In this document: positions 10,586 through 22,645 of the stretch, one piece after another
Numbering within the stretch: the stretch's first letter is position 1
Layout of the letters: every line of letters starts with the position of its first letter
Assembly: GCF_020882245.1 (NCBI RefSeq)
Contig: NC_083597.1
Span: 78,036,152 to 78,100,151 of the forward strand
Direction: 5' to 3'
DNA length: 64,000 nt
Source: Rhopalosiphum padi
Lineage: Eukaryota > Arthropoda > Insecta > Hemiptera > Aphididae
The notes under the pieces: model-generated
What the model was told of the DNA's origin: nothing
The model's input: the letters and a program-made list of their open reading frames with translations, nothing else
Database searches by the model: none
Translations under genes and position numbers: made by a program

Positions 10586-13500
10586 ATAGTCGATATACCT
10601 AGATTATATTATTGGCCTTTGATAACCGTTTCGTGGTGCCTCCAACAAACCACTGTATTCCCCCCCCCCTAATGGGACATTTTCATTTGACAAATATGAT
10701 AGGTTTTGTTATTTTTTTGTCTGTATGTCGTGAATTTTAAAATAAAATTCAACTTTGTATACATACAAATTGTATTTTACGAAGATCTTGGAGCATTACC
10801 GAGCCTTGCCATCCCGTAGTTATTATGCCACTGACATAGTGACATACCTATACGACTATACATGGTAATTTTTAATTTTGATAATGAAATTTGTAAGCAA
10901 ATTGAATAAAACTATACATTTCTTTGTTTAAACACCATCATTTTTTTTTTTAATTAAATAAAAGTTCTTACTCAACCTCAATATATTTTTGAGTATACGA
11001 CACATGCAATCGAAATTCCTGGATCAGTATAATAATAGGTATATAATTTGCATCAACCTGCACGTATTCGTCTCGGTTGTTGATTTCTCTATGTGTTTTA
11101 TTATTATCCTTAATCATTACTAGTAGCACGTTTACATTTTATAATTTTCCAATGTTTCTAACACATTCTACAATGTCATCCATAAACCTTACCCAACATA
11201 CTTTAACTCAAATGTTTTCATAATATTAACGATTCAGTTTAAAAGATGTTTATTTCGAGTAATACCATAATCATTTTTACACTAATCGTTAAATACTGAA
11301 GTAACTTCTTTGAATTCTTATGTTTTGCATTCATTCTCACGTGTTTGTTTTGTTTTTTTTTTTTTATATAGATTTTTCGTTATCATTTTAAAAGTTATTA
11401 TCTCGTCTAAACTATTTCCATTTTATTGACGCCATTGTCCCATAAACTTAATGATTGCTGGTTTGATCGCTCAACTATAAACTATTTGGCATAAATACTT
11501 GCGGAAAATGTTCAACCTTTATTTTTCATAACATGTTTTGTAGTTCTAGTACGCTCGGACGTGGATCTCCTGAAATAAATTAGATATTGGAAAAAAATTA
11601 TAAATAAAACATTGATTAATTAATACGTACACATAGTAAATACATGCCATGAATATTTTTCATGTGATGAGTGTGACTATATATCTGTATCTAATTAAAC
11701 CATGACAAAACAAGAATACTATTGCCGAATTGCATGAATAATCACCAGGTACCTAATTTTATAATAAATCAATGGTCTCTTACACATGGTTTAGTGGCCC
11801 ATGATTAGCTTTTTAAAGTGTGTTGATATATAAAATTATTCAATTTTTCACACAACTCGGCATACATCTTTTAACATTTTTTGTAATGAACTATATAAAT
11901 ATAATATAATAATATTATATTATAGTGTACGAAAAACATGTACCCTCAAGTTTTCTCGTATCCGACTATGGTCTTTACTCTTTAATCGCGTGTATCCTAC
12001 TAAATTAATGTATGATAGCAAATGACAATTTCATTCAAAAATATCATAGAATTTATGTTCTACGCAAAACGGCAGCGATAGTGTAGGACCGGTTATGAAT
12101 AGAGGATGCTGTGGTCGGCGGCAGCGATACAATGTCGGTTTAGAATGTTTAGATTGTGTGACTTGAAAGGGCGGCGGCGACAGACGATATGGCGAGTAGG
12201 TGAGACTCAAAACGATAGAATGAGTGGCTGTGAAGTTTAGGGCTGAGCGGGTGAACACACAGAATCGGTTGTGGTTTTTGCATTATCCTTTTTATACTAC
12301 TAGGTATATGTATCTATATGTATAGCTAGTGTTAACAAAATCCATATGGCGTTTATTATTTTAAATAAAAAAAAACTGTGATTTAAAATGTTGTTCTCGA
12401 TTCTATTTTATAAAATAATAGAACATGATAGTGACATGTATATTGTCGTCCGATTATAAAAATACAAAATATATAAGTAAGGTAGGTATTATTTGGGTAC
12501 TGTGAACACGACTACATTTAAATTGCGAAAGTTGCAGTAAAATTTGTTTAAAAATACAGAAATATCGAAGTCTAAATGAATTAATACATACGTAAGAATG
12601 TAGGATATGCACGGTTTACTATTTAAAAATAAAATAATAATAATAAAATATAGTATAATTATATCGTATTATCAGGAATATATATATATATAATATATAC
12701 TAGGAACAATATATGATATAACTATTATTTCGAAATAATTAAAAAAACAATTTTGCACACATGCCTGATTAAGAATTATCATTAATTGTTTAATTACATT
12801 ATAAAATCAAAAACCGATTTGAACTCAATTAAGTTGACTCAGCTTACACGTAAACATTTAATTTGAAATATTAGAGCCACGCGGTTCAGTCATTAAATTG
12901 TTTACTACCTCTAAAACATTGGCTTATTTAATATATTATACATATAATTATTTAATTTTAGTATTCCACTATATTATACTTAATTTCTACGCATTACATT
13001 CAAATGTTATTATATCAATGTATATATGGTCCGATTATTACATATTATTTTTAATTTTATAATTTAAATAGGCTCAATTACTTAATAGTTAATAATTTAT
13101 TTTTATATTAACAGCACAAGTAATAAAAGTAAAAGCAATAAAAGTAATGATGAACACAATACAATAATAGTGGTAATACAAAAATATAAAGGCCTATTGC
13201 TATACTACTATTGATTACGAAGTATAAGAAATTACGCAATAAGTAAATAATAAGTTTTAAACAAGTAAAAGTTTGGTGAGATGGACGAATCGATTTCTAA
13301 CTCATTTATATAGTTTTTATAAGTATATTACTGGTGCTATTACTTACAACGTTAGTTACTTTAAGTCTTAGATACAATAAGTTCTTAAACCGTGAACTCT
13401 GATAGCGAAAGGGTATAGAAGGATAAAGCTGTCCAATAGGTTAAATAAGAAAGATTATACGTCTAGATGTAAACTATACGATAATTATACGTCTAGAAGT

Positions 13501-15995
13501 AAACTATACAATATTCTATAACGTTCCAAGGTTAGGAGTATAGATAAAAGTGATGCGTATAATATGAACTTTGAGATTAGGTAGGTATATAAGAAATGAA
13601 ATATTTAAATTACAGAAAGCGTAAGAATTTTTGATGAATCTTTATCAATTTTTATTTATGAGTTTTTGACTTGATTGGCAATATACTTTATATACAAATG
13701 TAAAAGCAATTATTTTGGTACCGTAATTCGTCCGTATAATCTTTATTTTTTATTACTCTGGTGCTACCTATACTATTTTTACAGCTTATTTATATACTTA
13801 TATTTCTATATCGCCATATTGGTGTAAGTCGTCGTAATTAATTGTTTATTCGTAGGAGATACGCTCGTATTAACACTAGAGTTTGATGACGATTCTTAAA
13901 TAAAAATGAATTTAGACAACATAAAAAATATAAATGAAAAAGACAAGTTCCAATTTCTTTTTAATTTTTAAAATTATTTTTGATGAATAATTTTATCAAA
14001 AATTTGTGCAAAATTGATTTATTTAACATCATTACAAGGTAAAAAGTACAAAATATTGAAAATTAAGTATATTAATAATGATGCTCTTATTTCGACTGAT
14101 GCTCTGTAATTAATAATTATATTATTTAAATAAAATAAAACTTTATTCAAAAATATTCATTTCAATATAAGGATCGCAAAAAGCTTCTGTATATTGGTCA
14201 GAAATCAGAAATAGTGGATGAACTTAAAAGCCTGTTAGTCAACATCTTCGTGAATATTATTAGTCTAAATTTATTGATCTTTCAAAATTTATTTATTTTT
14301 GCGTTTTTGCCACATCCGTGATTATATTCTGTGCAAGTGAATATAAGTATAAGAATATTGTATGTGATTATTTGTGTTGATATAAATTAGATATTTCTTT
14401 CTGATATAATATATCAAAATAAAGTTTGTTCGAAAGATATTTATTTATATATATATATATTAAGTTTTTAGGAACAGTTAAAAGATATATTTTATGGATA
14501 TTAATAATGAGTTAATAATATAATATCATTAATATATTATATCTAATATATGTTTTTGCTGTATGAGATATATAATATATATATATAATTTGTGTTGGAA
14601 ATACGTCATAATAATAAGTTGGTCCCGATTATTTTAATAACACGGCGACATGTGTATGCAATTTCGCTACACGCGTAACCTGTCGACATTGTCCTAGAAC
14701 ACGGCTTAACTCCATAATAATATGAGCATATATATATTTTAGGGAGGGTGCAAGACCTTCGAAATTGTTCATGCAATATCTCAGGCCTGCAACAATATTA
14801 TCATATTTTACCACACCGTTGTCCGACCACCCGAAACACTTTGCATTAGGTATAAAACGGTCTGTTTCTCCAACATAATGAAATGACGACACGCTCGACT
14901 ACCAGCCATTGTCCAACACTCAGCAGGTTAGCAAATGCCTGTAAACTGTAAACTTTTGTGTTAAATTAGGTGGTTTAAGCTTATTATTATGTGCCATTTT
15001 GAAAAATTAATAAAAAGTATCGAAACATAAATCGCGCAATCTTGAGAGTAAAAGATAGAGGTCCTCGTAAAGAAATTGCTTAAAATTCCGATCGGTTTTT
15101 TAGATAATACTCGCTGTATAATTTAAATGTTCATGGCAAATAACTTTTTTATTTTCTGCAGTTGAAATTTAATAAAATTATAACTATATATCCTAACACA
15201 AAAAAGCATAATTTTCGTTTATTTCTCAAATAGATGATTTCGTCAACTCTGTCGCTATTTATTTGTCCACTATAGTGTTTTATTTTTTTTCGTCGAACGA
15301 TATTATATGAGAGAATATGAAACCATAAGTCCCGCGGGCTTTAAATTGTTTTGGGGTCAGATTTTAAAATGTCGGCTGGTGCCTCTCACACCTGGTACAT
15401 GCCTGTAATTTACGAGAATTGTACATATTATTATGTATTACGTAAGTGTTAATTGTTTGAAAACCAGAAACAAATTATAAATTTTATATTTTTAATTGCC
15501 CCTTAACCTACAGAACAGTGGCTATACATAGACATAGAGTACAATTACAACGAGAAATTATGTAAAAAAAATGTTTAATTAAATTATATATTTTTTTTCG
15601 CCGTAAAACGTTTATAACAATTAAATAAACATTTAATTAAAAATTGCTATGCTTGGCGTTTCGTACACATTACACGACTGAATATATTATAATAATAACG
15701 AGCCAAAGTAGCATTTGTGGCATCCGCGGTTGTAGCTACAGACCTGATTAATTTATTTTTATTTTTTACGGCAAAAACCACGTTCCATAATGCAACGTTC
15801 TTATTAAATTAGATATTTTACCGCTCGAGAGATATATCATAAAATTGATTTAACAAATATTTGAAAACAGTGTGGCATGTAGGTAGATATATGACGCACA
15901 TATTGTGTGTATAGTATATATTATACTATATTATATTATATACGCTGATATAGAGTATATGCAAATGTGGATGACTGCGCGCAAAGGCGTATATA
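10586..15995. other. intergenic, mostly featureless
   Basis: AT-rich sequence with a 2 x 30 bp duplication at 13454. Two mildly GC-richer patches carry minus-strand open frames of 75 residues (12031-12258) and 87 residues (14629-14892). Neither shows known motifs or splice context that I can support. Confidence 0.45.
13454..13513. repeat. tandem duplication, 2 x 30 bp
   Basis: Two adjacent units beginning ATTATACGTCTAGA differ at only two positions. No gene overlaps. Confidence 0.85.
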
Positions 15996-16818
15996 TACAG
16001 CGTGATTCATCAAGCATACATATTCATTTTTCCTTCGATAATTAATTTGTTCAAATTTTGATTTTTAAACATAGATAGGTATATTATAGAATGGCAAATT
16101 GTCTGAGAATAGTCCACTAAGAGATTATTTTGAAATAAAAACGATTACGTCGCGGAATACTTACTAGAATAAATTATATTGTTTTAATATGGTTGAATAT
16201 AATAATATTTAGTCCGGCCCACTTTAGACTGAACTGCTGCGAAAGAAACAATTTTTGTCATTCATGTGTGTTAAATCGGTGTTATATTTTATTTTAAAAT
16301 AATGAATTGTCCTTTTTTTCAAAACAGAGTGAAAATATAGAAAATACTGTTGTATGTAGTATTTTCATGTTAAAAATATCATTATTTAAATTTTATTTGC
16401 AAGATTTCCTGAATATTATAATTTATAATTATTAATTATTGTTTGTGGCTGAGAAATATTAGGATTTAACTCACTTAAAATGTATATTACGATGCAAAGT
16501 GCTATCCGTCTTCTAGATATCGTATATACCAATATACCTATAATGTTATCATAAACAAGTATTTAAAAATATGATAATAAAATATGTCTTAGCCATGGTG
16601 TATAACAAGATTATTGAAAAAGTCATTTCTGGCGTAGATTAGAATTTCAGATCAAATTTCTTAGAAATTGTAAATACAGTAGCTATTCTAAGCACGAGTT
16701 GAGAATTAGGGAATAAAACAATATTTAAATAAAAAAAAACAATATAGATATATGGAAATACAGTTATATATAAAAATAAATTATTATACACTACAATAAT
16801 AATATATAAACAAAAAAG

Positions 16819-17234
16819 CATATGACAGGACGACGACACAATAAACGTGGACGATTGGGGGGGGGGGGGATACGCGATTTCGGTGTTAAAAGGTCACCTG
16901 CATAATCCTTCCGATCGGTCTTGCGGGCGAACGAGTGCCGCGGACGCGTCCGCTTGGGCTCGTGACGTGTCTACCGTAACTGCGTGCGAGGTCCGAACGC
17001 CTCAGTCGCGGGAGTTTACGGCTCCGCGCGTCCTGGGCGTCCGAGCGCTCTCACCACCGTCAGAGGGTAGACCGCGTCACTGAGACCCGCGAGCTCGCGA
17101 CGACCGCGAACCCGTTTGCACCTCAAAACCGATCAGATAGATTGTTCGCAGGTGAACTTTTAACACCGAATTCGCGTAAAGGGGGGATATGGAAGGGGGT
17201 TCTCGTCCTTCGTCATTGCCGTCGTCCTGTCATA
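16819..17234. repeat. GC-rich imperfect palindrome with about 100-bp or longer arms
   Basis: CATATGACAGGACGACG at the left is repeated inverted at the right end. Further in, the arms share an inverted TTCGGTGTTAAAAG block (left near 16878, right near 17158) and a GTGACG/GTCTACC block. The arms total about 160 bases each. The stretch includes 13 consecutive G (16857-16869) and is far richer in GC than its surroundings. It may be a nested fold-back element; CATATG at both ends could be a target duplication or part of the terminus. Confidence 0.75.
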
Positions 17235-17271
17235 TGAATTACCGGCCTAAGGGCCCGATCTTCATCGTCCG

Positions 17272-18075
17272 CTAATCCGCACGGACGCAACATCCGCGCA
17301 ATAGCGCTCGTTTGACGTGTTTCCACGCTGCGGCCAGCCGCCGCCGACAGCGGGAAACACGTTTAGGTATTTTTGTTGCGTCCGGCTTTTCTCGGCGTTT
17401 ATCGCCGTCCCCTTCCTCCGATTCGCATACGGCCATTACAACTTGTTCGACAACATCACCGATTACGACTGCTATCTCTGACGTTTCGTTCATCTGTGCA
17501 ACCGTTTCGTTCATCTGTGCAACCGTTTCGTTCATCTGTGCAACCGTTTCGTTCATCTGTGCAACCGTTTCGTCCATCTGTGCAGCCGTTTGGTCCATCT
17601 GTGCAACCGTTTCGTCCATCGGTGCAGCCGTTAGGTCCAATTGTGCAGCCGTTTCGTCCATCCTTACCGTTTCATCCATCTGTGCAGCAGTTTCGTTCAT
17701 CTTTACCGTTTCATTCATCTGTGCAGCCGTTTCGTCCATCTTTACCGTTTCATCCATCTGTGCAGCAGTTTCGTCCATCTTTACTGTTTCATCCATCTGT
17801 GCAGCCGTTTCGTCCATCTTTACCGTTTCGTTCATCTGTGCAGCCGTTTCGTCCATCTCTGCCGTTTCATCCATCTGTGCAGTCGTTTCGTCCATCTTTA
17901 CCGTTTCGTCCGTTCTCATCTCCTCTAGTGTTTCGATAATCAGTTTCGTTATTTCAGTTTCCATCTCCATTATTTCAACTTCTACTGTAACTCTTTCTAT
18001 AACGTTTTCTACCAGTTTTCTCAAGAACGTTGTAATTGATGCTGAGTTAACGTCTGCCATGATATTCGATGCCAT
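17272..18075 (-). CDS. unrecognised repeat protein, MDETAAQ/MDETVK repeats (267 aa)
   Basis: I do not recognise this product. The frame from ATG at 18075 to TAG at 17272 encodes 267 residues. Residues 1-54 are a Glu/Val/Ile-rich segment (FLRKLVENVIERVTVEVEI) that could form a helix or coiled coil. Residues 55-198 are degenerate tandem repeats of MDETAAQ, MDETVK and MNETVAQ. Residues 199-267 are a hydrophobic patch (IAVVIGDVVEQVVMAV), an acidic stretch and an Arg/Lys-rich tail (RCRRRLAAAWKHVKRALLRG). An in-frame ATG at 18144 would add 23 residues. Repeats of 21 and 39 bp keep several frames open, so openness inside the array is weak evidence. The non-repeat ends also stay open only partly by other frames, and this is the longest. 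It lies inside a possible 2.9-kb mobile element. It could be non-coding. Confidence 0.4.
   Translation of the reverse strand: MASNIMADVNSASITTFLRKLVENVIERVTVEVEIMEMETEITKLIIETLEEMRTDETVKMDETTAQMDETAEMDETAAQMNETVKMDETAAQMDETVKMDETAAQMDETVKMDETAAQMNETVKMNETAAQMDETVRMDETAAQLDLTAAPMDETVAQMDQTAAQMDETVAQMNETVAQMNETVAQMNETVAQMNETSEIAVVIGDVVEQVVMAVCESEEGDGDKRREKPDATKIPKRVSRCRRRLAAAWKHVKRALLRGCCVRAD
17483..17902. repeat. minisatellite, 21-bp then 39-bp (18+21) units
   Basis: About eight 21-bp units (GTTTCGTTCATCTGTGCAACC on the plus strand) run from 17483 to 17650. They are followed by about six and a half 39-bp units made of an 18-mer and a 21-mer. All unit lengths are multiples of three. The first four 21-bp units are identical, which points to recent expansion. 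Confidence 0.92.
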
Positions 18076-18939
18076 ATCGTATTGAAAAGGTGGTAAGTTA
18101 ATAAGATAATTGAGTTTATTTTTTCGTACACCGTGACAGATCACCCGGACAACGAGCCCACGATGTCGTTTATTAATAGCCAGCGACTACCACCGCATTT
18201 GTCAACAATTCTAATCGGCCGACATTATACATAGGATTTCGCGGGCCCGTTTATTTTTTAAGACGAAATTTCCCTTTTCTTGAGATTTTTTGCTCTACTT
18301 AAGGAATGTACTGCAGCGATACAATTTTTTTTGATAATGTTTACCCCGCCTTCTCTCTCATCTTAACTGAAAATTATTTTTTAGTACATTGGCAATTAAA
18401 AATTTAAACGATTAGTTTCTCAATTATTAAAATGTTTTTATTAGGGATAATATAGCCTATAAAAATAATTTTACAGAAATACAGAGATAATGCGTAATAT
18501 ATTAGACTAGGATTACTTGGACTAATTTTACAAGTTATAAATTTCGATTTATTAATAGATTAATATTAATTACTGAAATCTTTATTATAGTCCCCATATC
18601 TTCTAAACCTATTGTCATGTACTTATAATAATCCTTTGAACATAAAATTAGACGATTTAAAAAATATTCGTTAAAAATTTGATTTTAATACAAAAGTTTT
18701 CAAAAAAAAAAAAAAATGTATCTGTTGAATAATTTACAGCAGAAAATTTGGGTTATTATTTGAAAATCAGAAGTTTGTATTTCTATAGAAAACTCTTTAT
18801 AAGTAGTAAATGATAATATTTTAAAAATTTGAAAAAGTAATCTTTAAATGTATTTGAACATTTCTAAAATCATATTTTGAATAACTGCATTACTGTAGAG
18901 AAAAGGAACTGAAGAGTATGTTTGGTGAATCACCCTGTA

Positions 18940-21774
18940 TCTAAGTTCACAAATACTGCAATAGAGGAATGCATTTTTTCCCACGTGTTTTCGTCTCCAA
19001 AGCAATTATATAATATACAATTTTGATCCAAACCATCTCGACGCGGAATAAATACATTTACACTGGGGACATGCACGGCTGGTTTATCGCATCGTGTCGT
19101 GTCTCGTGTGTACAGGTATCGTACATATCTCGTATATAATTCGTATATTGTGGTGTTCGTGTACTGCCATCACGCCGTGATGTTTTGAAATATTTCGATT
19201 TCGCGTTGTTATTGGATTAGTCTGAAAAACGTATGAAACAAATAACAATGTCACGATGGTTTTATATTTTTATCTTACACCGTTTGGGACAGATATGGCT
19301 ATATATATGCGTGCGACCATTCACAAGGGGTTTAGAGTGACATAAAATGGCAAAAGGTATATACTGTCGTTCCTATATTTCACTTTATGTGGTACGCAAG
19401 TAGTTTCGTAGGTACTGTACAAAAATTTATTCGGTTTAAGGAATGTAGATCGTTCATTATAATTTTCCAAATAAAAGACAATTTTTCTATTTTATTAGTT
19501 CAACAAATTAAATCATTTCCTTTAATAGCAATGAAATAGACACACCAATTCCTGAACGTGAAATACATCTTACATTATGTGGAGTGTGGCACGTGGATGG
19601 CGAGGCAATAGCTCAATATTTTTTATTAAACTAAAAATATATTTGTAGGTACATATTATAAATTATAATAAATATCAATAAATCTAAAACGACATAATTT
19701 CAAAAATAAGCAATTAGCTATTTTGGACGAAATAACTTTCTTATGATTGAAAATTCAGCCGATCAGTATACCTCTTAGAGAATAAGTTTCAGGGGACGCT
19801 TCTTAAACGCAACGAGAGGTGTGTGGGGACGAGTCTCCTTTCGCCTCATACCTCACCACAAATTTAACCACTGGCACAGGACGGCGCCGTATACGCAGCG
19901 GTGCGCGTACCTAAACATGTATTTATGTATATATACTTATATATAAGTGCACGTCGAGGGAATAATATACTTATGTGAAATATTTTTTTTTCGTGTTTAC
20001 GCGTAGGTATAATACAAGGCAATTTATTCTTTCGGATTTTTCGGGCTGCTAACCTCAGTGTTAAACATATTATTATCAGACCCTCTCGCCGTGAAATTTT
20101 AATGGATTTCCGCCCGCGGCGTGGCTGTGCCCGTCTCGTGTGATATATCGGAAGTTGGGACGTTGGGTCGTCATCGCGTGAGTATATATATATATACGCT
20201 GAGTAAGTGTATATAATATTATATTATTTACGTGTTTCGCTAGATTCATCGCGACTCGCGACGAAAACCCATATATACATATTATATTATGCCTGCAGCA
20301 CTGTTCCGACGTCAACTTTGATGTGCGAACATATAATATTGTATACACATAATTTATCGATCACAATTCGGTGAATTTGCATATCGTTATACATGCGCGC
20401 ATTACATAACTATATTATAGTATTATTATATAAGTGAATTTCCACAGGTACACGCAATCCGATTTATATAAATGGTCTCGTGTCTACCATCAATATTTGG
20501 CCGCGTTCTGAGTACGACATGAAACCCGATCGAAGAGGGCGTTCTATTAGCAAAAACATTCTAGAGTGCATTATTAATTTGTTTCAGTAGATTAAACGAC
20601 AGTCACGGTAAATACTATTATACTATAGTATATAATATATATATTGTTGTATACTATACATTATATTAATTGTATTTTGTACACTAATGATATATTATGG
20701 AAAGCCTATGTGTATTTAAAAACAATTTGAGTCATAATATTTTAATTGTACCTACAATTGATTTATAATATTTATATAGTGATTATTCTATAGCTGATAA
20801 TCGCATACATTTAGAGTGCTACAATAATAGAAACTATACATACTAAATACTTGCAATAAATAGCAATAAATGTAAATTTTATATTTAGAAACTTTAATGT
20901 ATTAAAAAAATATACGTTAACCTTTCGTAAGAGTGTTAATGATGTTAAAATTAACTTATTAATTATTATAATAATATATGGAACTATTATTGCATATGTA
21001 TGTGTATTGAAAATCAAAAAATTCATTTTCAAAAAATATTTTTATTTGATAATTGAAAATAATGTTATTATGATAATTTTTTATTGTTTTTTTTTTTTTG
21101 TAAATTTTTAGAACTTATAGTAGAAAATAGAAATTATAATATTAAAATTATTGTCTACGTGATAAATGTTATCAGTACACTTTGATATTCTTTTAAAATA
21201 TTTCATGTATTATCATTTTATCAATTATTAATAATAATTATAAATATATCATTTATATTTGTAGTTGAAGACGCAACTTAAATATAAAAACATAAGCATA
21301 CTGAGACGTAAATTACCTATGAGTTATGACCTTTACCGAATCTTTTTTATTCAGACGCAACTTATTCACTGATTATATTTCGTAGTATACACTGAGTATT
21401 ACGAAATATCTTATCACGCGGTTTTTATAAAGTTATAAACCCTAACACGATAAAGAAGTAATAAAAAGGTGAGGGGTTAGGTTTTATAATAAAAGTGTTT
21501 CCGACAACGGCGACAACAATATTTTGATTTAAACTGTTCTTAATTGTTCAACGTCCTCACCTATAAAAGTTTTTAGAGCGTCGGAATGAACATATCGTAT
21601 GGTCATAACTCATAAGTTATAAAGGAACGTTTGTTAAGTAATTAACTTACACCATTGTACCTGATTATAAGGTGACAGATACTGCTGAATTAGTTTTGGG
21701 ATATGGTCATTACTTAGAGTGTACAAAGGTAAGACGTTTCAGGTGTTTAGCGCGGTTTTAATCGTGTGAGTGAT
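18940..21774. other. intergenic, no gene supported
   Basis: Contains moderately GC-richer stretches near 19000-19200 and 19780-20560. No motif-bearing frame or RNA gene was recognised. A 90-residue minus-strand open frame at 20076-20348 looks like chance. Confidence 0.45.
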
Positions 21775-21870
21775 ATGACAAAGTGACGCTCAACGAGGGA
21801 CTCGAACTCACGATCCCGAGATTGAGAAATAATCGGGCAAGTGGGTACCGCTTTGACTAACCTATGGTAT
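21775..21870 (-). repeat. tRNA-like Pol III promoter remnant (SINE or tRNA pseudogene)
   Basis: On the minus strand, TAGTCAAAGCGG (21848-21859) resembles an A box and AGTTCGAGTCC (21798-21808) a B box, with tRNA-like spacing. The T-arm does not pair well, so a functional tRNA is unlikely. It abuts a dispersed repeat copy starting near 21871. Confidence 0.45.
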
Positions 21871-22645
21871 AGGTGTCAAGTGGATCACTGTAGTAGATAT
21901 CTTAAAATTGAATTCAATGATATGTCATCATTATTCTATACGAAAAACTATTATGAGTGGAGAATATCTGTCTGCCTATATAACCAAGTATTTTGGTAGC
22001 CGGTATTGATTTTATTTTTTTCAAAAAGTATGCATTTATTATATTATAAGTATTTTATTTATAAAATAATGTATATATTCATACCATGTTACATTATTCT
22101 TATTAACTTCCTTTTAAGTCAATACCATTTTACATAAAAGTTGTAAGTCTCCACGAATAATTTTTTTAAATGATAACAAAATATTGATTCTCTTTATTTA
22201 TAGTTTAAATATGTAATTTAGTATAAGTTTGAAATTCAAATATTTGTAAAAAAAAATTATGCATATACTGATTTTAAACATTTTACGATGTAGAAACAGT
22301 TATAATATTTAAATTTTATACTTGACGATTATTACAAATTTCTACAGTTATTTCTTTTGAATTATAACAAAACAAAGAAATACATTTTGTTTAAAACTAG
22401 TTTAGCGTAAAAATTCTTATTCTTCCTATTTTTTTTTTTTTTTTAATAATTAAGAAATTACTGGAAAATTTTTACTGTAGATCCATCTAAATAGTAACAA
22501 GATCAAATTTGCTACAGCCTCCAAAGTTAAAAGTTAAGCATTTTTATTGCCCCGAAAGTTATTACTGATGACAGACACATAAAAAGAACACATATCGTTA
22601 CAAAGTTAATTTATTCATCACTGTTTACAATTTAAAATGTAGTTG
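21871..22645. repeat. dispersed repeat family, copy 1
   Basis: It starts with GTCAAGTGGATCACTGTAG and ATACGAAAAACTATTATGAG and ends with CACATATCGTTACAAAGTTA and AAAATGTAG. The same start and end blocks recur near 25655, 31684 and 57290-58520. Limits are approximate. Confidence 0.55.

Larger units (their letters stand above)
15998..18937. mobile_element. possible 2.9-kb TIR element flanked by TA
   Basis: The left end CAGCGTGATTCATCAAGCAT and the inverted right end CAGGGTGATTCACCAAACAT match at 17 of 20 bases. Both are flanked by TA (15996-15997 and 18938-18939). The same two ends occur 237 bp apart at 28134-28370, as expected for an internally deleted derivative. Inside are the palindrome 16819-17234 and the repeat-protein frame, but no recognisable transposase. 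Two separate degenerate copies, each with one visible end, is the alternative. Confidence 0.45.

Noticed and set aside
12031..12258. 75-residue minus-strand frame in a GC-richer patch
   Set aside because: Low-complexity Ser/Pro/Leu composition without family motifs or splice context.
16847..17083. 78-residue plus-strand open frame
   Set aside because: It lies inside the GC-rich palindrome, where high GC alone removes stop codons.
17312..18085. Plus-strand open frames (257, 188 and 95 residues) over the minisatellite
   Set aside because: Units of 21 and 39 bp keep any stop-free frame open. The translations are Ser/Ile/Cys- or Pro/Phe-repeat text, and the minus-strand frame is longer with more protein-like ends.
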